A stretch of 64,000 nucleotides of DNA from Caenorhabditis remanei (GCF_010183535.1 NC_071329.1:12586001-12650000); one strand, 5' to 3'; shown: positions 24,722 through 36,505, numbered from the stretch's first letter. Notes: generated by a model not told the origin, from the letters alone. A program made the numbers and translations.

Positions 24722-25075
24722 CAATATCTGAACACAAAAGTCACAGAACTGACCACCTTGCAAAAATGGAAATAAACGAAGCGGATATGTTTATCTCGAA
24801 CGACGACGGCATCAACACGTGTTGGGCGGAGCTTACGATGAGAGAACTACATATTTTTGAACCTTCTGAATAAGAATTCCCACAGTAGTATTGATACTCG
24901 AAAACAGATGGAAAAGGAGAAACCACGCCAGTGGACGAAGGAATTGGCTATTGTGGAAACAGAATGAGAGGATCATAAAAAAGTGAAACATGTCAGAGTT
25001 TGGTCCGGAACACTTTTGAATGAAAATATCTGTAAACCATAGGAAATTTCCAATTTGGGACCACATAATTTTCAC
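24722..25075 (-). CDS. Possible small membrane protein or GPCR fragment
   Basis: An open frame from ATG 25075 encodes a hydrophobic stretch (FHFFMILSFCFHNSQFL, WFLLFHLFSSINTTVGIL) and ends at a plausible GTAAGC donor near 24842. A TTGTGTTCAG acceptor near 24732 would add YW and a stop. It could be a remnant or upstream exon of a chemoreceptor gene. No homology is recognised, and it could be chance. Confidence 0.22.
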
Positions 25076-25440
25076 AACAGATTGATTACTACAGATAATT
25101 TCAAAAGAATAATCAAGTCTTTAGGATTTTCAACCCAAAACTTCAGAAGTCTGCTGGTATAGTGCCAACTGGGGAGTGACCGCAGATTCTTTAGTTTCTA
25201 GATTCACTATCATCAGAGAGCAGAAACAGTCCTTATCGCGAATGAAGAATTTTTTTCAATATATGAAAAAATCGAATTATTATTGAGCATGGACAAGATT
25301 TTATTCCGATTTTACACCGAATTCAGATGAAAACAGAGATATTTTTCAAAACATTTCAGGAAGGAATATTTTAAACAGCTCCAGGGCATTTCGAAAGCGG
25401 TGAAACACGAATAAATTTTATTTTTGAAAAACGTAGTATT

Positions 25441-25545
25441 ATGGTTCCGAGGTTCCGGTTTCGAAATCTCCGGTTTCGAAATGTTTGGTTTTTGATATGT
25501 CTGGTTTCAAATTGTCGCGGTTTCGAGATGTCCCGGAGCCTTTTA
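25441..25545. repeat. Short minisatellite, CGGTTTCGAAATNT-like
   Basis: About six imperfect copies of a 16-18 bp unit centred on GGTTTCGAAAT or GGTTTCGAGAT stand in tandem (for example CCGGTTTCGAAATCT, then CCGGTTTCGAAATGT). The unit contains the TTCGAA palindrome. It stands alone in intergenic DNA and encodes nothing recognisable. Confidence 0.65.
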
Positions 25546-26551
25546 AACAATACCATTCTGAAAGTTATTCAGATTCTCTCCATCTCGACAGGAAACCGGA
25601 ATAATGTCAATTTATTGGTGATTTCTTCCCATACCTGAACTTTTTCCCATCTCTCCAAAACCCAATGAGCCTTCTTTGATGCATCATATACCCATACCAA
25701 AGTACCGATGAGTTTTGATTCTCTGCTTTTTTTTTCAAAACAAATGTTTTATTTTCGAAATCACATCATGCGAATCCTCGTCTCGTGCAAATAAATTTAT
25801 GACATTTTCTCCGAAAGACTGTGAGAAAAATCGTGTTTCTTTTGATTTTGTTTTGTTCATGCTCCGACTAATTCAGAAATAGAAAGAACATCAGGTGCCT
25901 ACGTGCAGATCTCGTGAGAATTCAAACCACTTGCAACTTTTGAATAAACTCAAAGAATGACCATCAGAAGCCGTCAAGCAGAGCAATAAGGAACGGAAAA
26001 GAAATCAGAGAACCTTCAGAATTTCTTAATTTAGAGAAGAGCATCTGAAGACAAACACGTGGTGGGAGGGAGGGAATCACGTTCTGATCTTCTAAATTAG
26101 AATTGAGTTGCGAATATGCATTGGTTCTTGAGCTCTTTGAGCCTGACGGTTTGAGAATTGGAAAATTGCAAAATCATGAGAAAAAGATGGAGAAGATCTC
26201 TGAAAAATCAACGGAAAAAGAGCTTTAGGCGTTGATAGAGTAGATTGATGTGAAATTTGATTACTTTTTTTAGATATGGGTTTGAACTTCTATGAATTCA
26301 GAATTTGGTTTCCTGTCTTTGTGTGTCGGGAGCAGTATTTCAGAAATTTGATTACACCGCACACCACTTTCTTCTATTCTTCAAAATCTCCCAACCCCTG
26401 TAGACGTCAACTCTTCTCTTCCCACTCACTATCAAATCAATAACAACTCGTCCACCTCTTCCCTCCCAACTGAATCATCACCTAAATCGGCTCATGCAAA
26501 TTGAAAGAGTATGTATGTCCATTTGCCCGTTTCGTTTCATTCTCTACCAAA

Positions 26552-28914
26552 ATGTCGGTGTCTTCCGAATTGCCGACAGTCCTCTCGAAACCTCCTAAAA
26601 CTCGGACTAAACTTCCAATCTATGTGGTATCTGCTATTGTTGTTGCTCTCGTTGTCATTGTCGTTGTCATTAATATTGTTCATCGTCTTCCGGAGACTCC
26701 AGATGATTCAGATGACGTCAAAACTACATATTCTCCTCGAACAACAGCTTCATTATATCCTGAAACAAGTCCATATTCATCTAGTACAGAACCAATGATA
26801 ACTAGTACGGATAGAAGTACTTCAACATCTGAAAGTGATTCATCATCAAGTAATTCTGACGAAGATCATAAAGATGGAGATAACAGTACACTAATCCCTG
26901 TGACTGTCACAACTACAGTAACCCCCACAACTTCTGAGGCGACTACTGTAGTCAGTGAGACTACACAAACTGCAGGTAACTTTTATGAAGCCATTTATGT
27001 AACCGTTTTGGTATTTCAGATCTTTCCACAACGTCTATGGCTTCTAAATCTGAATCCACCACCAGCTCAACGTCTTCTTCTTCTTCTACTTCTTCATCTG
27101 AATCTACAGTACACCCAGATCCAACTGTTATCCCTCCAACCGGTGTTGAATGTGGCAAAACATGCAGGTTCGTCGAGTGGATCGAAGATACGATTCATAT
27201 TATTTCTGGTTATTTTGACAACGTGGTCGATGATTGATATAAATAATAAACCGGTTCATTTTTTAATTGAATATTCAAAATTTGTTTACAAATATATCGA
27301 AAGTTTTCAGTGTTTCGGTGGTTGAATCGATTCCACGTGGGATTTGGTTTGCTGACAGAGTTCACACAAAGAATGCGTATGAGTCATGGGCGGAGCTACT
27401 TGGAACTGCTAGAAGGTGAGTGAATGAAACTTCACCAAACATAGAATTGTTTCAGCGAGATTGATATATTCGCCTATAAAATGAATCTTCGTGGAAAGGA
27501 ACTTCGATATGACGTGGATAACTCCACATTCGAAGGACGTCAAATCTACAGTATCCTCGAAGAACAAGCGAAATCTGGAATACTGATAAAATTGATTGAT
27601 TGTCAACCACCGACGTTTCCAGAGAATGATTATGATGCAGATGAAATGGAAAGACTCGGATTGATTCAGAGACAAGGACTCGATATGAATAGTATGAATG
27701 GAGGAGGTGGAGGTGTTCAACACAGTAAAGCATTCATTGTTGATGATAGACATTTGTTCGTTGGAAGTTTGAATTTCGAATGGAAATCTTTCTCGCAGGT
27801 TTCAAAATATTTTTTGTTTTTGTTGGCACTTTAAAGTTTTTTTTCTTCAGAAACTCGAAATTGGTCTCGAATTCCATGATTGTCCGTGTATTGCACAAGA
27901 TGCTTCTCGACTGTTCGACGAGATTTTCAACTCACTTTCCGGGAAAGAAAAGATGGAAACTGTTGATTTTGAACCTCATAAAATTGGAAATTCAACTTTC
28001 CAGTTTTTGGTATTTTTATTTTTTCTCTCATCTTTCCCATTATTTTCTCCCAGGCATCACCATCATTCCTTCTGAATTCTTCACACAGTTGGGATCTTGA
28101 AGCACTTCTGAATTTGATTTACGAAGCAGATAACTTCGTTGACATCTCTGTTATGCAGTACTTCCCATCTTGGATTTATTTCAAGAATCGAGAGTTTGTC
28201 ATCTGAGTTTCAGTCATAGAATGTATTAATAATTTCAGATTTTTTTCCCAAATCGACAATGCTATTCGGATGAGTATTTCTCGTGGAATCAAATTTAGAA
28301 TCCTAGTTTCTGGAGATCAAAAAGAAGAACAAAAATTGATGTTCTCTTATCTTCATAGCCTTTCTGTCTTGCATTCTCCTTCTGAAAATCGTTTCATTCA
28401 AATTGTGAGTGTCTTAATTCTAGCTTCCGATTATTTTCACAACTTTCAGAAATTCATCTTGATTCCTCAAACGGCTCAAGAAGCATATAAAGATCGTAAG
28501 ATGCACGCAAAGTTCATGCTTTCCGAAACTCGAACAATCATTGGATCGTCGAATTATGCACCAGAATACTTTTATAAATCAACTGGAACCGCTGTGGTCG
28601 TTGACGAAGCACCATTCCATGGAGATATCAATCGACAGATGAAAGCCGTTTTTGATAGGTAAACAAAATATCGAAACAAGTTAACCCATCGGTGAAGTTT
28701 CAGATACTGGCACAGTACTTACACACAGAAACTTCAAACGTTTGGCGAAACGAAAGGATGGCTTCCAAAGACATCAAAACCATCGAATCCATTTGCCGGA
28801 TGGTTCGGTTTCGACCAAATTGGTGTATTTAACGAGAAGTATACGGCCTCTGGACTAGTCTATGAAAAGAACTCAGACGAGGATCAGATTCTCGATCCGC
28901 TAATTTTTATTTAA
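26552..28914 (+). CDS. PLD3/PLD4-like type II membrane phospholipase D family protein
   Basis: Starts at ATG 26552 (preceded by CCAAA). A short cytoplasmic tail is followed by a signal anchor (AIVVALVVIVVVINIV), a Ser/Thr-rich stalk of about 110 residues, and a luminal PLD domain. Exons: 26552-26975, 27020-27167, 27312-27415, 27456-27798, 27851-28009, 28054 onward, then three further exons to TAA at 28914. The first HKD motif is HSKAFIVDDRHLFVGSLNFE. The second, HAKFMLSETRTIIGSSNY, has Glu in place of Asp, as in vertebrate PLD3 and PLD4. Other family landmarks are VVESIPRGIWF and EIDIFAYKMNLRG. By family it would be a lysosomal/endosomal 5'-3' exonuclease or lipid phosphatidyl-transferase. 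The stalk is unusually long and mucin-like. Confidence 0.9.
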
Positions 28915-29110
28915 AAGATTTTAAATTAATTTTTCATTTCGTATTGAAATATCTTTAAAATTACTTTATGATTTGTTCATAGCACATGAAATAAAACTCG
29001 CACCCGAAAGATCAAAAAGAAGGCATTAAAAACTAGATACATACAGTCCGGCTAAAAATACAAATTTTAATCGAGGGAGATACTAGTAAAACGAATGAAA
29101 AATCAGAAGT

Positions 29111-31236
29111 TTACAGTTCAACCGGATGCTGGAGGGTGAGTCCTCCGTTTCCGCACACTTCCTTTGCCAATGATTCGATCGTTGCAACTTTCTCTTTGTT
29201 CTCGGTACCGTTTGCAGCATCCTTCAGGTATCTGTTCGAAGATCTCATAGCCTGGAATATAATTTTCAGTAAAAAGTTTAGTTTGTTTTTCAATACCTTT
29301 TCGACATAGTAGATGGCAACCTTCCGCTCAAAATCGGCACTCGAAGCCTTATGCTTGATGGCATATGTGGCACGGGAGAGAACAGCTGCAGAACTGTAGA
29401 TGTCAATGGCAGCGTTGGCGACGCGGTGCATTTCGTATTGGCGATCTAAAATAAAACATTCAGAATACTAACATTAACGTCTTTATTTACCAATGATTCC
29501 CTTTTTGTGCTTCATCAGCAATCCTTGTACAGTTTGACCGAACAAGGCGATTTGCTGATCCAAAGCCTTGGCAGAATCTTGAAGACTGGAATCGACGACT
29601 TGTCCGAAGTTCGATCCAGTATTTCCGCTGAAAGATAAAAAGATTCCGATAAAAATGCGATAGAAAAAAGATACCCGGTGACTCTCGAAACAGCCAATCC
29701 AATGAGGCCTCCAACTCCAGATGCTTGTTCGGCGAGGTGCTTTCCAGCATGTTGGGCTCCGGTGAGGGCAATGAAGAGACGAAGAACGTCGTTGGCTCCT
29801 TCGAAAATTCTGAAGATACGGAGATCACGGAGAACACGCTCAAGTCCGGTCTCTCGCATGAATCCCATTCCTCCGTGAACTTGAATAGCGTCATCACATA
29901 CATGCCAGGCGTTTTCCGAAGCAAGAACTTTTCCGATAGCAGCTTCCAATTGATACTCTTTAATTCCTCTATCCATGTTAGACGAGAGCATGTAGACAAT
30001 TGACTCAGTAGCATAAAGTTTTGAAATCATTTCAACAAGTTTCTCTTGGACGTTTCCAAACTCTTGAAGTTTCTTTCCAAATTGAACACGAGTGGTGATG
30101 TGATCAACAGTCTTTTGAATACAATGCTTCATTGCTCCAGTGCACGCAGCTGGAATTCCGAATCTTCCGTTATTCAAGATGTTCATGGCAACTTTGAATC
30201 CTTCTCCTTCTTTTCCAAGAAGGTTCTCAACTGGAATTTTGACGTTATCAAAGTGAACTTCCGTTGTGTTTGATCCCTTGATTCCCATTTTTTTCTCCTG
30301 TGGTCCGCTAGTAACTCCTCCGAAGGCTCTTTCTACGATGAAAGCCGACATTTTATCCTTTGTGGATCCATCGGCAAGCTTAACTGGAGTCTGAGCGAAA
30401 ACAGTGAAAACGTCAGCGAATCCTCCGTTTGAGATCCAGATCTTTCCACCATTCAAAACGTAATGCTTTCCATCGGCGGAAAGTTCGGCTCTGGTTCTCA
30501 CAGACTGAAAATAATGTGATTTTTAAATTTAATCTTTCGTATTATATTAACTCACGCTAGCATCGGATCCAGTGGTTGGCTCGGTGAGAGCAAACGCGGC
30601 GAACTTTCGCCCAGTGGCCAAATCCGGGAGATATTTTTGTTTCTGGGCGTCAGTACCCTCCAGAAGAATTCCTTTGTATCCAATGGACTGATGAGCACCC
30701 ATTACAACTCCGAATCCCAAATCGTAAGCTCCAACGATTTCGGCGACTCTAGCCATTTGAGAGTTATTGAAACCGGATCCTTCGAGCTCTGGTGGAACGA
30801 GAACTCCAAAAGTTCCGAGTTCGGCGAATTGATCGAGAACTGCTCGTGGAATATCGGAAGTTTCGTCATTTCTGAGATACAACTAATTAATTATGCATTA
30901 TTGATGAAACAGTCTTACTTTACAACATCATTGACTTCGATGAGCATCTTTTCAAGTGGTGACATAACCATTCCGAGTGTCTCCTTTTGTTCTTCGGTCA
31001 TGTTTAATGGATACGGGAACACCTGAAAACAAACGAATATTTTATAAACTATCAGTAGTAATACATACCTGATCAGTGACAGCTTTTCCTCTGAAGAGGT
31101 TCATGACGAACGATGGGCTATCCACTGCGGCAACCGGTGCCTTTTTCGGCTTAGCATCTTTGGCAGCAGCCGAATGCGAGAGTCGAAGGAACCTCGTTTG
31201 AGAGATTCGCGCAGTCTTGCTGAGTGTTGAAAGCAT
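29111..31236 (-). CDS. acdh-12: Very-long-chain acyl-CoA dehydrogenase (VLCAD/ACAD9 type)
   Basis: A mitochondrial FAD enzyme for the first step of long-chain fatty-acid beta-oxidation. Seven exons: 31236-31069, 31022-30919, 30871-30556, 30504-29676, 29627-29491, 29445-29297 and 29251-29111. The N-terminus is basic and Ser/Arg-rich ([17 protein letters not shown]), a mitochondrial presequence. Conserved blocks: [13 protein letters not shown] (FAD/substrate), [46 protein letters not shown] and [16 protein letters not shown], which contains the catalytic glutamate. The C-terminal alpha-helical extension typical of VLCAD (about 140 residues after the dehydrogenase core) is present. The name acdh-12 is from remembered synteny next to maoc-1. 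Confidence 0.95.
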
Positions 31237-32610
31237 TTTACTCTGAAAAATAAAGCAATGATATAATTTTGAATCAGTGAAGCAAACAAGAATGACGGAG
31301 GAGATAAAAGATGAAAACAACTTGGTTGTCGAACGGAGAATAGAATAGTAGAGAGGCGCAGACGGAAAAGAGGGCAAAGAATACAGAGACAGAGAGAGAG
31401 AAAGAATACTGAGTGTCCCACTAAATTGGTTGTGATGAAACAGAGAACACTCGGAGTTTCTGTTACAAGAAAACAACTAATTATTGCCAATGATTACATA
31501 TTATAAACAGAAGAATGCTGTACCATTGCAGTTGCAAATCCGACAAAAAACTACCAAGAAGTTTACAAACAACAGCGAACAATAAAAAATTTAAAATACG
31601 ATTGAATTTCAGACAGGAAAGTAAATGTTCTATTGAAATCTATAAACTCGAAAAAGCGACATTAATTCTCTATGCGGTCAACTCCGTATTTTGTCTGGCA
31701 AACTGGCAAATCGCGAGCGTACACAAAAGATAAAGAGGCCACGTGTAGAAAGGAGGTATTGCTATCTGTTGTGGACTTTGCCCGTTGTACTTTGAACAGT
31801 CCGGACTACGCACTAATAAGACGGAGTGCAGTAGAAAAGATTCAGGCAAACGGCTGTCGCTGACGATTTTTTCCGAATAACATGTACACTTATACGTAGC
31901 CATACACCAGTGTGCACACTTACTAGTAGGTAAAAACGAATACTTTGAAAGTTACTGGACATTTCGTTTTACCTTTAAGTAAGCAGGACGATTGGTCAAC
32001 CAAAATTCTCTCCTATCGCACAAGCAGAAGTACGCTTGACAATACTTTATCAGTTAGATTTAAAGTTTATTCCAGTTTATTTTCAGAAAAATACACGTAT
32101 TTACACATGTTCACGGTGAAAAAACGAAACGTTCAGTAGCATAATGAACACGGTGAAATTGACAAGCTGTAATTCGTGTCGAGACCAGTCTGTTGTACAA
32201 CATGCGCCTTTAAATTTGGTGTACTGTTTGTTAAAACTTTTTCATCGAAGTGATGTGTTCTGGATAAAAATCCTGAAACATAAAACGTGGAATTAATTAT
32301 AATACAGAACATCTCATAATGATTCAAATAGATTAATTTTGGATTCAGTCCATTAATTTTCAACACAATTCTCTCCGAATTATTACTGTAATTCCTGTCA
32401 ATTAGATACATGAAACCTGTATTGTAACACCAGAATCTTTTATTTTCTAAAAGAATTCATTGATTTTTCACTCGAAATGTAGTCCGCAATGTTGTCTTAT
32501 CAACTGACGGGGTCATCAACAACTCTTGACTACACTGTACCGATGTTCCTGTCTTCTTATTAGGTGTTGCCATTTTCTGTTTCATTTTTCGTTGTTACTT
32601 TTTCTGCAAA
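31237..32610. other. Divergent intergenic region, acdh-12 / maoc-1
   Basis: About 1.4 kb between the start codons of two fatty-acid oxidation genes transcribed away from each other, so it holds both promoters. No repeat, RNA gene or credible ORF is seen. The acdh-12 side is rich in GAGAG/CTCTC. Confidence 0.4.
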
Positions 32611-33662
32611 ATGGATAAGAAAACGGCTTGTGCCCATGTACCAGAACCATCTGAATTCGAATATACAACGAGAGATGCTATTATTTATGCTTTAGGAGGT
32701 AACATTTTCTAGTTTCATAATGTCCGAACAGTTGTTTACTTCTTGAATTTTTAGTTGGTGCTCGTGCAAAAGAAGATCTCTCCTATGTCTATGAGAATGA
32801 TGAAGACTTCAAAGTTCTCCCATCATTCATCGTTGCTCCAGGATTCCAAGCTCATACTTTGATGGATTGGCCAGGAGTTGAATTCGATTTACAAAAGTAA
32901 CATTACATTTCAAAAATTAGATTTTTAATTTAAAAAAAATTATATTTAGGGTTCTTCACGGAGAGCAATACATTGAAGTGTTGCATCCACTTCCAGCCGA
33001 GGGAAAACTGAAATCTGAAGCAAGAGTTGTAGATATTCTTGACAAAGGATCAGGTGCATTGATTCTCGGAAATGTCACAACTTTCGATGAGAATGGAAGA
33101 AAAGTCGCCATTCAACAATTCAGTACTTTCCAAACTGGGTCCGGAAACTTCGGTGGAGATCGTACATCTCCACATGAATTCAAGGCTGCTACAGTGCCAG
33201 ATCGTGCTCCAGATGCTGTAATTGAGCAGAAGACTTCTGTAGATCAAGCAGCTCTATACCGTCTTGGATCAGGAGACATGAATCCTCTCCATGTCGATCC
33301 ACAATTTGCTAAAATGTCAGGATTCAAGACTCCAATTCTTCATGGATTGTGTAGTCTGGGATTCGCCACGAGACATGTGATTGCTGCCTGGGCAGGGAAT
33401 GATTCTAATAAGTTCAAGGCTATCAAGGTGAGACATTCTTTTAAAAAATCAGATTCAGAATTTCCAATTTCAGGTCCGATTCTCTTCTCCAGTTCTTCCT
33501 GGACAAACTTTGGTCACTGAAACCTGGAAAACTGGAAACCGAATCGTATTCCAAATGAAAGTGAAGGAAACTGGAAAGGTTGTGATTTCAAATGCATACG
33601 TCGACTTGTTGGAAGCATCTGAACTGCCAACAGTTCCAGTTGATCTTATTGCAAAGTTGTAA
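32611..33662 (+). CDS. maoc-1: MaoC-like 2-enoyl-CoA hydratase (hydratase-2)
   Basis: Four exons (32611-32698, 32755-32896, 32950-33427, 33474-33662) encode about 298 residues. Two hot-dog folds are expected. The N-terminal one includes [20 protein letters not shown] and [10 protein letters not shown]. The C-terminal one carries the hydratase-2 catalytic motif [15 protein letters not shown] (Asp and His) followed by [20 protein letters not shown]. The enzyme hydrates trans-2-enoyl-CoA to the (R)-3-hydroxyacyl-CoA in peroxisomal beta-oxidation. The C-terminus (DLIAKL) is a weak PTS1-like end. It stands divergent to the VLCAD gene. Start context is GCAAAATGG. Confidence 0.94.
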
Positions 33663-33802
33663 ATTTTAAATTTTAAAGTTAATTTTATTTTTCACAAATC
33701 AAGTTTTACAATTAGATCATTCGTTGTATTTGTTATGTATTCCTGAATAGCATTCTTGAATAAACCGTTTCTTTTTTTTTAACAATCGATGAGAATCATC
33801 AT

Positions 33803-35356
33803 CTATTTTCTCTTCTTTTTTCCCATTATATCATTGACTCCTGGGAACGAAACACCAACTCCTGTATTTACTCCAACTCCAGCCATCGGTACTCCAACAC
33901 CGAAATTCGTTCCAACTTGTCCATTGAGATAGTCCACTCCAACATGTTGATTCTGTTGGTAGTATGGACCAACTCCTCCTCCGACATCCACACCAATCGG
34001 TTTTCCAGCCTCTCCTGGTTTCAATGGAACACTCACCTGGAAATGATTACTTTTAGTCAATATAAATAGAGTCAAAACATACAACTGCATGAGTATCTCC
34101 TTCAATTCCCAATGATTGAACCAATGGAACACTCCATCCAGACTTGTATCCATACTTTCCTTCATACCAATTCGCTCCGATCTCCTGGTATTGAGACCAG
34201 TAATCTCTGACTCCAATGTGATCCGAGTATCCTCCACCCCATGATCCAAATGGAATATTCATTTCTCTTCCAGCTCCAATTGCTCCTTCTTCATTAATTG
34301 GGTAATATGGAATTCCTTTTACACTCCATGTTCCCAAATTCAAACCAACATTTGAATTGAAAGCATAGGCAATATTATAAAGTGGATCAGATTTTGGAAG
34401 GAATCTTTGACAATCCTGAAATGCTCACTAGTTCAAAACAATCGGTGGTCCCCTTTAACTCACATGGAAATATCCCTTGCATTTGCTTCCATATCTCTCT
34501 TCTGTCTTATTTCCACTGAAACAATGTTTTCTGACAGTTGGGAGGAATCTATTGCAGAGAGCTTCCAAATGAAGAGCCTTTCTATGAACATCAATATCTT
34601 CTGGTCGTGGTTCGACTGCAGATGGAGGTCTGTTCACGATCATTCCACGTACATCAGCTGCTTTTGCTCGTTCTTCAAGTTGTGCTTTATCGGTTATTCC
34701 TCCGAATGGAGAACTGGAATCAAATTGTTGTTAGATCTCAAAAGTATATCGCCGAACCTCGGTCTCTGTGAAACAGTTGTGCCAGAGTCAATATCCGCGC
34801 GATCGATGCCTAACGCGGAACTTCTCAATCCAAACTCTTCCATATTTTGAGCGAATCGTTGTTTCTCTTTTTCTTGTTGAGCCAACAACTGGTTATACCT
34901 ACTGACATGTGTATTGATCGCATACTGCTTCATTCTATCAAAATAATCCTGATAGTACTGATCATACTGTGCTTGACGAGCCTTATTCGCCTCTTTTCTT
35001 TGTTGCCTCCATTGCTCCATTTGCTTTTCGTGTGCCTCGTCATAACTTGGTTGACGATGTCTGAAAGTTCTTGATTTTGAAATTTAATACTCTCTCATTC
35101 TCAAATTTACCTATGCCTTCTTCTTGGTTTATGTGTCGTTTCTTCTACTGGGGCTCTCGCGAATTCACTTGGTGAATGGTTATACGAAGCTCTTCTAGAT
35201 GATGTGTCTCTGAATTAGAAGTTTATTTAATATATTTCATTTCAAACTAAAACTGACTCACTTTGAAATAGGAATCGGTTCTTCTCCACCACCCTGTGGT
35301 CTAGCTTCAATCCTCCATAATAACAAAAGTACAAATGGAATAAGTTGACGTAACAT
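33803..35356 (-). CDS. Secreted nematode protein, Tyr/Gly-rich, unknown function
   Basis: Six exons from ATG 35356 to TAG at 33803. The signal peptide is LRQLIPFVLLLLWRIEA. Next comes a basic region (RRRHRHRQP), a long Gln/Arg/Lys-rich helical segment (MEQWRQQRKEANKARQAQ), then a central domain with four or five cysteines (LCNRFLPTVRKHCFSG, CKGYFH, DCQRFLP) and a W/Y/G-rich part (PFGSWGGGYSDHIGV, YEGKYGYKSGW). The C-terminus is a Val/Gly-rich repeat (VGVDVGGGVG, GVGVPMAGVGVN) ending KKKRK. One intron near 34757 is only about 45 nt with a weak GTTCGG donor, but it keeps the frame. I do not recognise a named domain. The composition suggests an extracellular matrix or cuticle-associated protein. 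Confidence 0.75.
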
Positions 35357-36041
35357 CGACAGACGGAAGACGTCAATCAGACGAAGCAATGGTTTATCAA
35401 CCGATAACAGTTAACAGAAAGCAACAAAAAAGGATGATTACTGCAGGTTTTCTTCTTCTTCTTCTCGTCTTGAATAGGCCGCCCGTATGACCTTGCAGAT
35501 TGACTGACCGGTAGAAATAGTTGTAGTTTGTATAGTCTCTCATTGTGTGTAAGCTTGACGAAGACTATGTGTGGTTTGTGATTTGGAGAATGATTGGAAT
35601 GACTATGTGAACCCGGTGCGTGTGAGAAATCAAGAACAATGGAGAAAAAGAAAAAGACATGAGATAAATATCCTCAACTTGTGAAGATAGAGAAATCAAA
35701 AAACAAATTAGAACTGAAAATAATTAATGAATAACTGGTTTTTTTTCTCATGTTTTCATTTTCCAGGTTTCATTTTGCAACCAACCAGTCAGTTGATTTT
35801 TTTCATTTTTTTTCACTCTCGGGGATTTGAACCCGCGATCTCCACTTTGTTATCAAAACTGTTACCCACTACACCACAATGAAAAGTCGGCCAAAGCGTT
35901 TTAGTGTATATATGAACATCACTGAAGCATCAACTTCCCTTCATTTTGTAAATATACACTACTCCACCAAAGATCACCAAATCATCCGTCTCTCTCTCCC
36001 CTGTCTATTGTGGGCGGAGCCTCCCCCACACAAAACATAGC
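35357..36041. other. Intergenic upstream of the MRP RNA gene
   Basis: Divergent region between the secreted-protein gene and the RNase MRP RNA gene. It holds a degenerate tRNA-like element (35813-35882), a T-rich tract and, near 36010, GGGCGGAGC, which also occurs ahead of the PSEs at 57.9 and 59.3 kb. Confidence 0.4.
35813..35882 (-). repeat. Degenerate tRNA-like sequence
   Basis: On the minus strand, 70 nt fit a tRNA outline. Acceptor TCATTGT pairs with AGAGTGA (six of seven), and the D-arm is TGT-AGTGGGTA-ACA. The B-box GGTTCAAATCC is perfect, but the T-stem has mismatches and the anticodon arm does not close (loop TGATAAC lacks the invariant U33). I read it as a tRNA pseudogene or tRNA-derived element. 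Confidence 0.55.
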
Positions 36042-36067
36042 GAGTGGCGGAACCCGTGAAGTGTCGG
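36042..36067 (+). promoter_or_regulatory. PSE of the RNase MRP RNA gene
   Basis: GAGTGGCGGAACCCG, a spacer, then GTGTCGG ending at 36067. It is preceded by AAAACATAGC, the same composite element as at U1. Unlike U1, it is followed by a TATA box, the arrangement for RNA polymerase III type 3 promoters. Confidence 0.85.
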
Positions 36068-36086
36068 CTGCTACGAAGCGGGTCGG

Positions 36087-36095
36087 TATAAAAAC
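36087..36095 (+). promoter_or_regulatory. TATA box of the MRP RNA gene
   Basis: GTATAAAAAC lies 20 bp after the PSE and about 20-25 bp before the inferred RNA 5' end. Together with the T5 run at 36302-36306 this marks a polymerase III unit. Confidence 0.75.
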
Positions 36096-36107
36096 GCGTA
36101 GCGAGGA

Positions 36108-36304
36108 GAGATGATGCTGCATGACGGCAAGGCGAGTACTCGCAGAAACGAAACGTTCCTCGTTGAGCGCGCTAACTGTGAGCGAAAGTCCCTGGACCAC
36201 CGGCAGAAAGTGTCACCCTCTAGGTTGGGTACTCTATGGAGTTTTAGTCATAGCACAGAGACGCTCCTTAGAACAGCATAGGGCCTACTCTGTTCGTCAT
36301 GTTT
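36108..36304 (+). ncRNA. mrpr-1: RNase MRP RNA
   Basis: About 195 nt, RNA component of the endoribonuclease that processes pre-rRNA. P1 forms between CATGACG (36120-36126) and CGTCATG (36295-36301), directly before the TTTTT terminator. CR-I is GCGAAAGTCCCTGGACC; the AGTCCC at 36187-36192 pairs with GGGCCT at 36281-36286 in CR-V, leaving the universal bulged U of helix P4. CR-V also has ACAGCA (36273-36278). The segment CGGCAGAAAGTGTCAC matches the MRP-specific GGGCAGAGAGUGCCAC of vertebrate MRP RNA, which distinguishes it from RNase P RNA. PSE and TATA upstream give a polymerase III promoter. The 5' end is inferred from promoter spacing. Confidence 0.9.
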
Positions 36305-36306
36305 TT
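36302..36306 (+). terminator. RNA polymerase III terminator
   Basis: Five T residues immediately after the 3' strand of helix P1 of the MRP RNA. Confidence 0.8.
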
Positions 36307-36505
36307 ACAAATTTTCATAGATTTTCATAGAAAGGGCGACCGGAAGCAGTACTCAGTGGCCCATAAAATATGCTATTTCCTCTGTGAAAAGAGTCATTTC
36401 ACACTTATACACACGACATGGACATCGAGTTTATTCAACGCATATTTTCCACTCGTAAGGCTTCTCTAAAATTTTGTCATCTTCTTAATCTTCTTCTCCG
36501 TCGGA

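Larger units (their letters stand above)
24516..26551. other. Intergenic between the GPCR and the PLD-like gene
   Basis: Divergent upstream regions of the GPCR (minus) and the PLD-like gene (plus). Apart from the weak small ORF at 24722-25075 and the minisatellite at 25441-25545, I see AT-rich sequence without coding signal. Confidence 0.4.

Noticed and set aside
28501..28560. Glu in the second HKD motif of the PLD-like protein as a sign of inactivation
   Set aside because: The same Glu is found in vertebrate PLD3 and PLD4, which are active nucleases, so it is a family feature.
36108..36304. RNase P RNA as the identity of this locus
   Set aside because: P4 is common to both, but the GGCAGARAGUGYCAC segment next to CR-I fits MRP and the overall length is short for RNase P.
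36310..36505. X-box upstream of PACRG
   Set aside because: I scanned the interval between the MRP RNA and the PACRG ATG for RYYNYYATRRNRAC and found no acceptable match.
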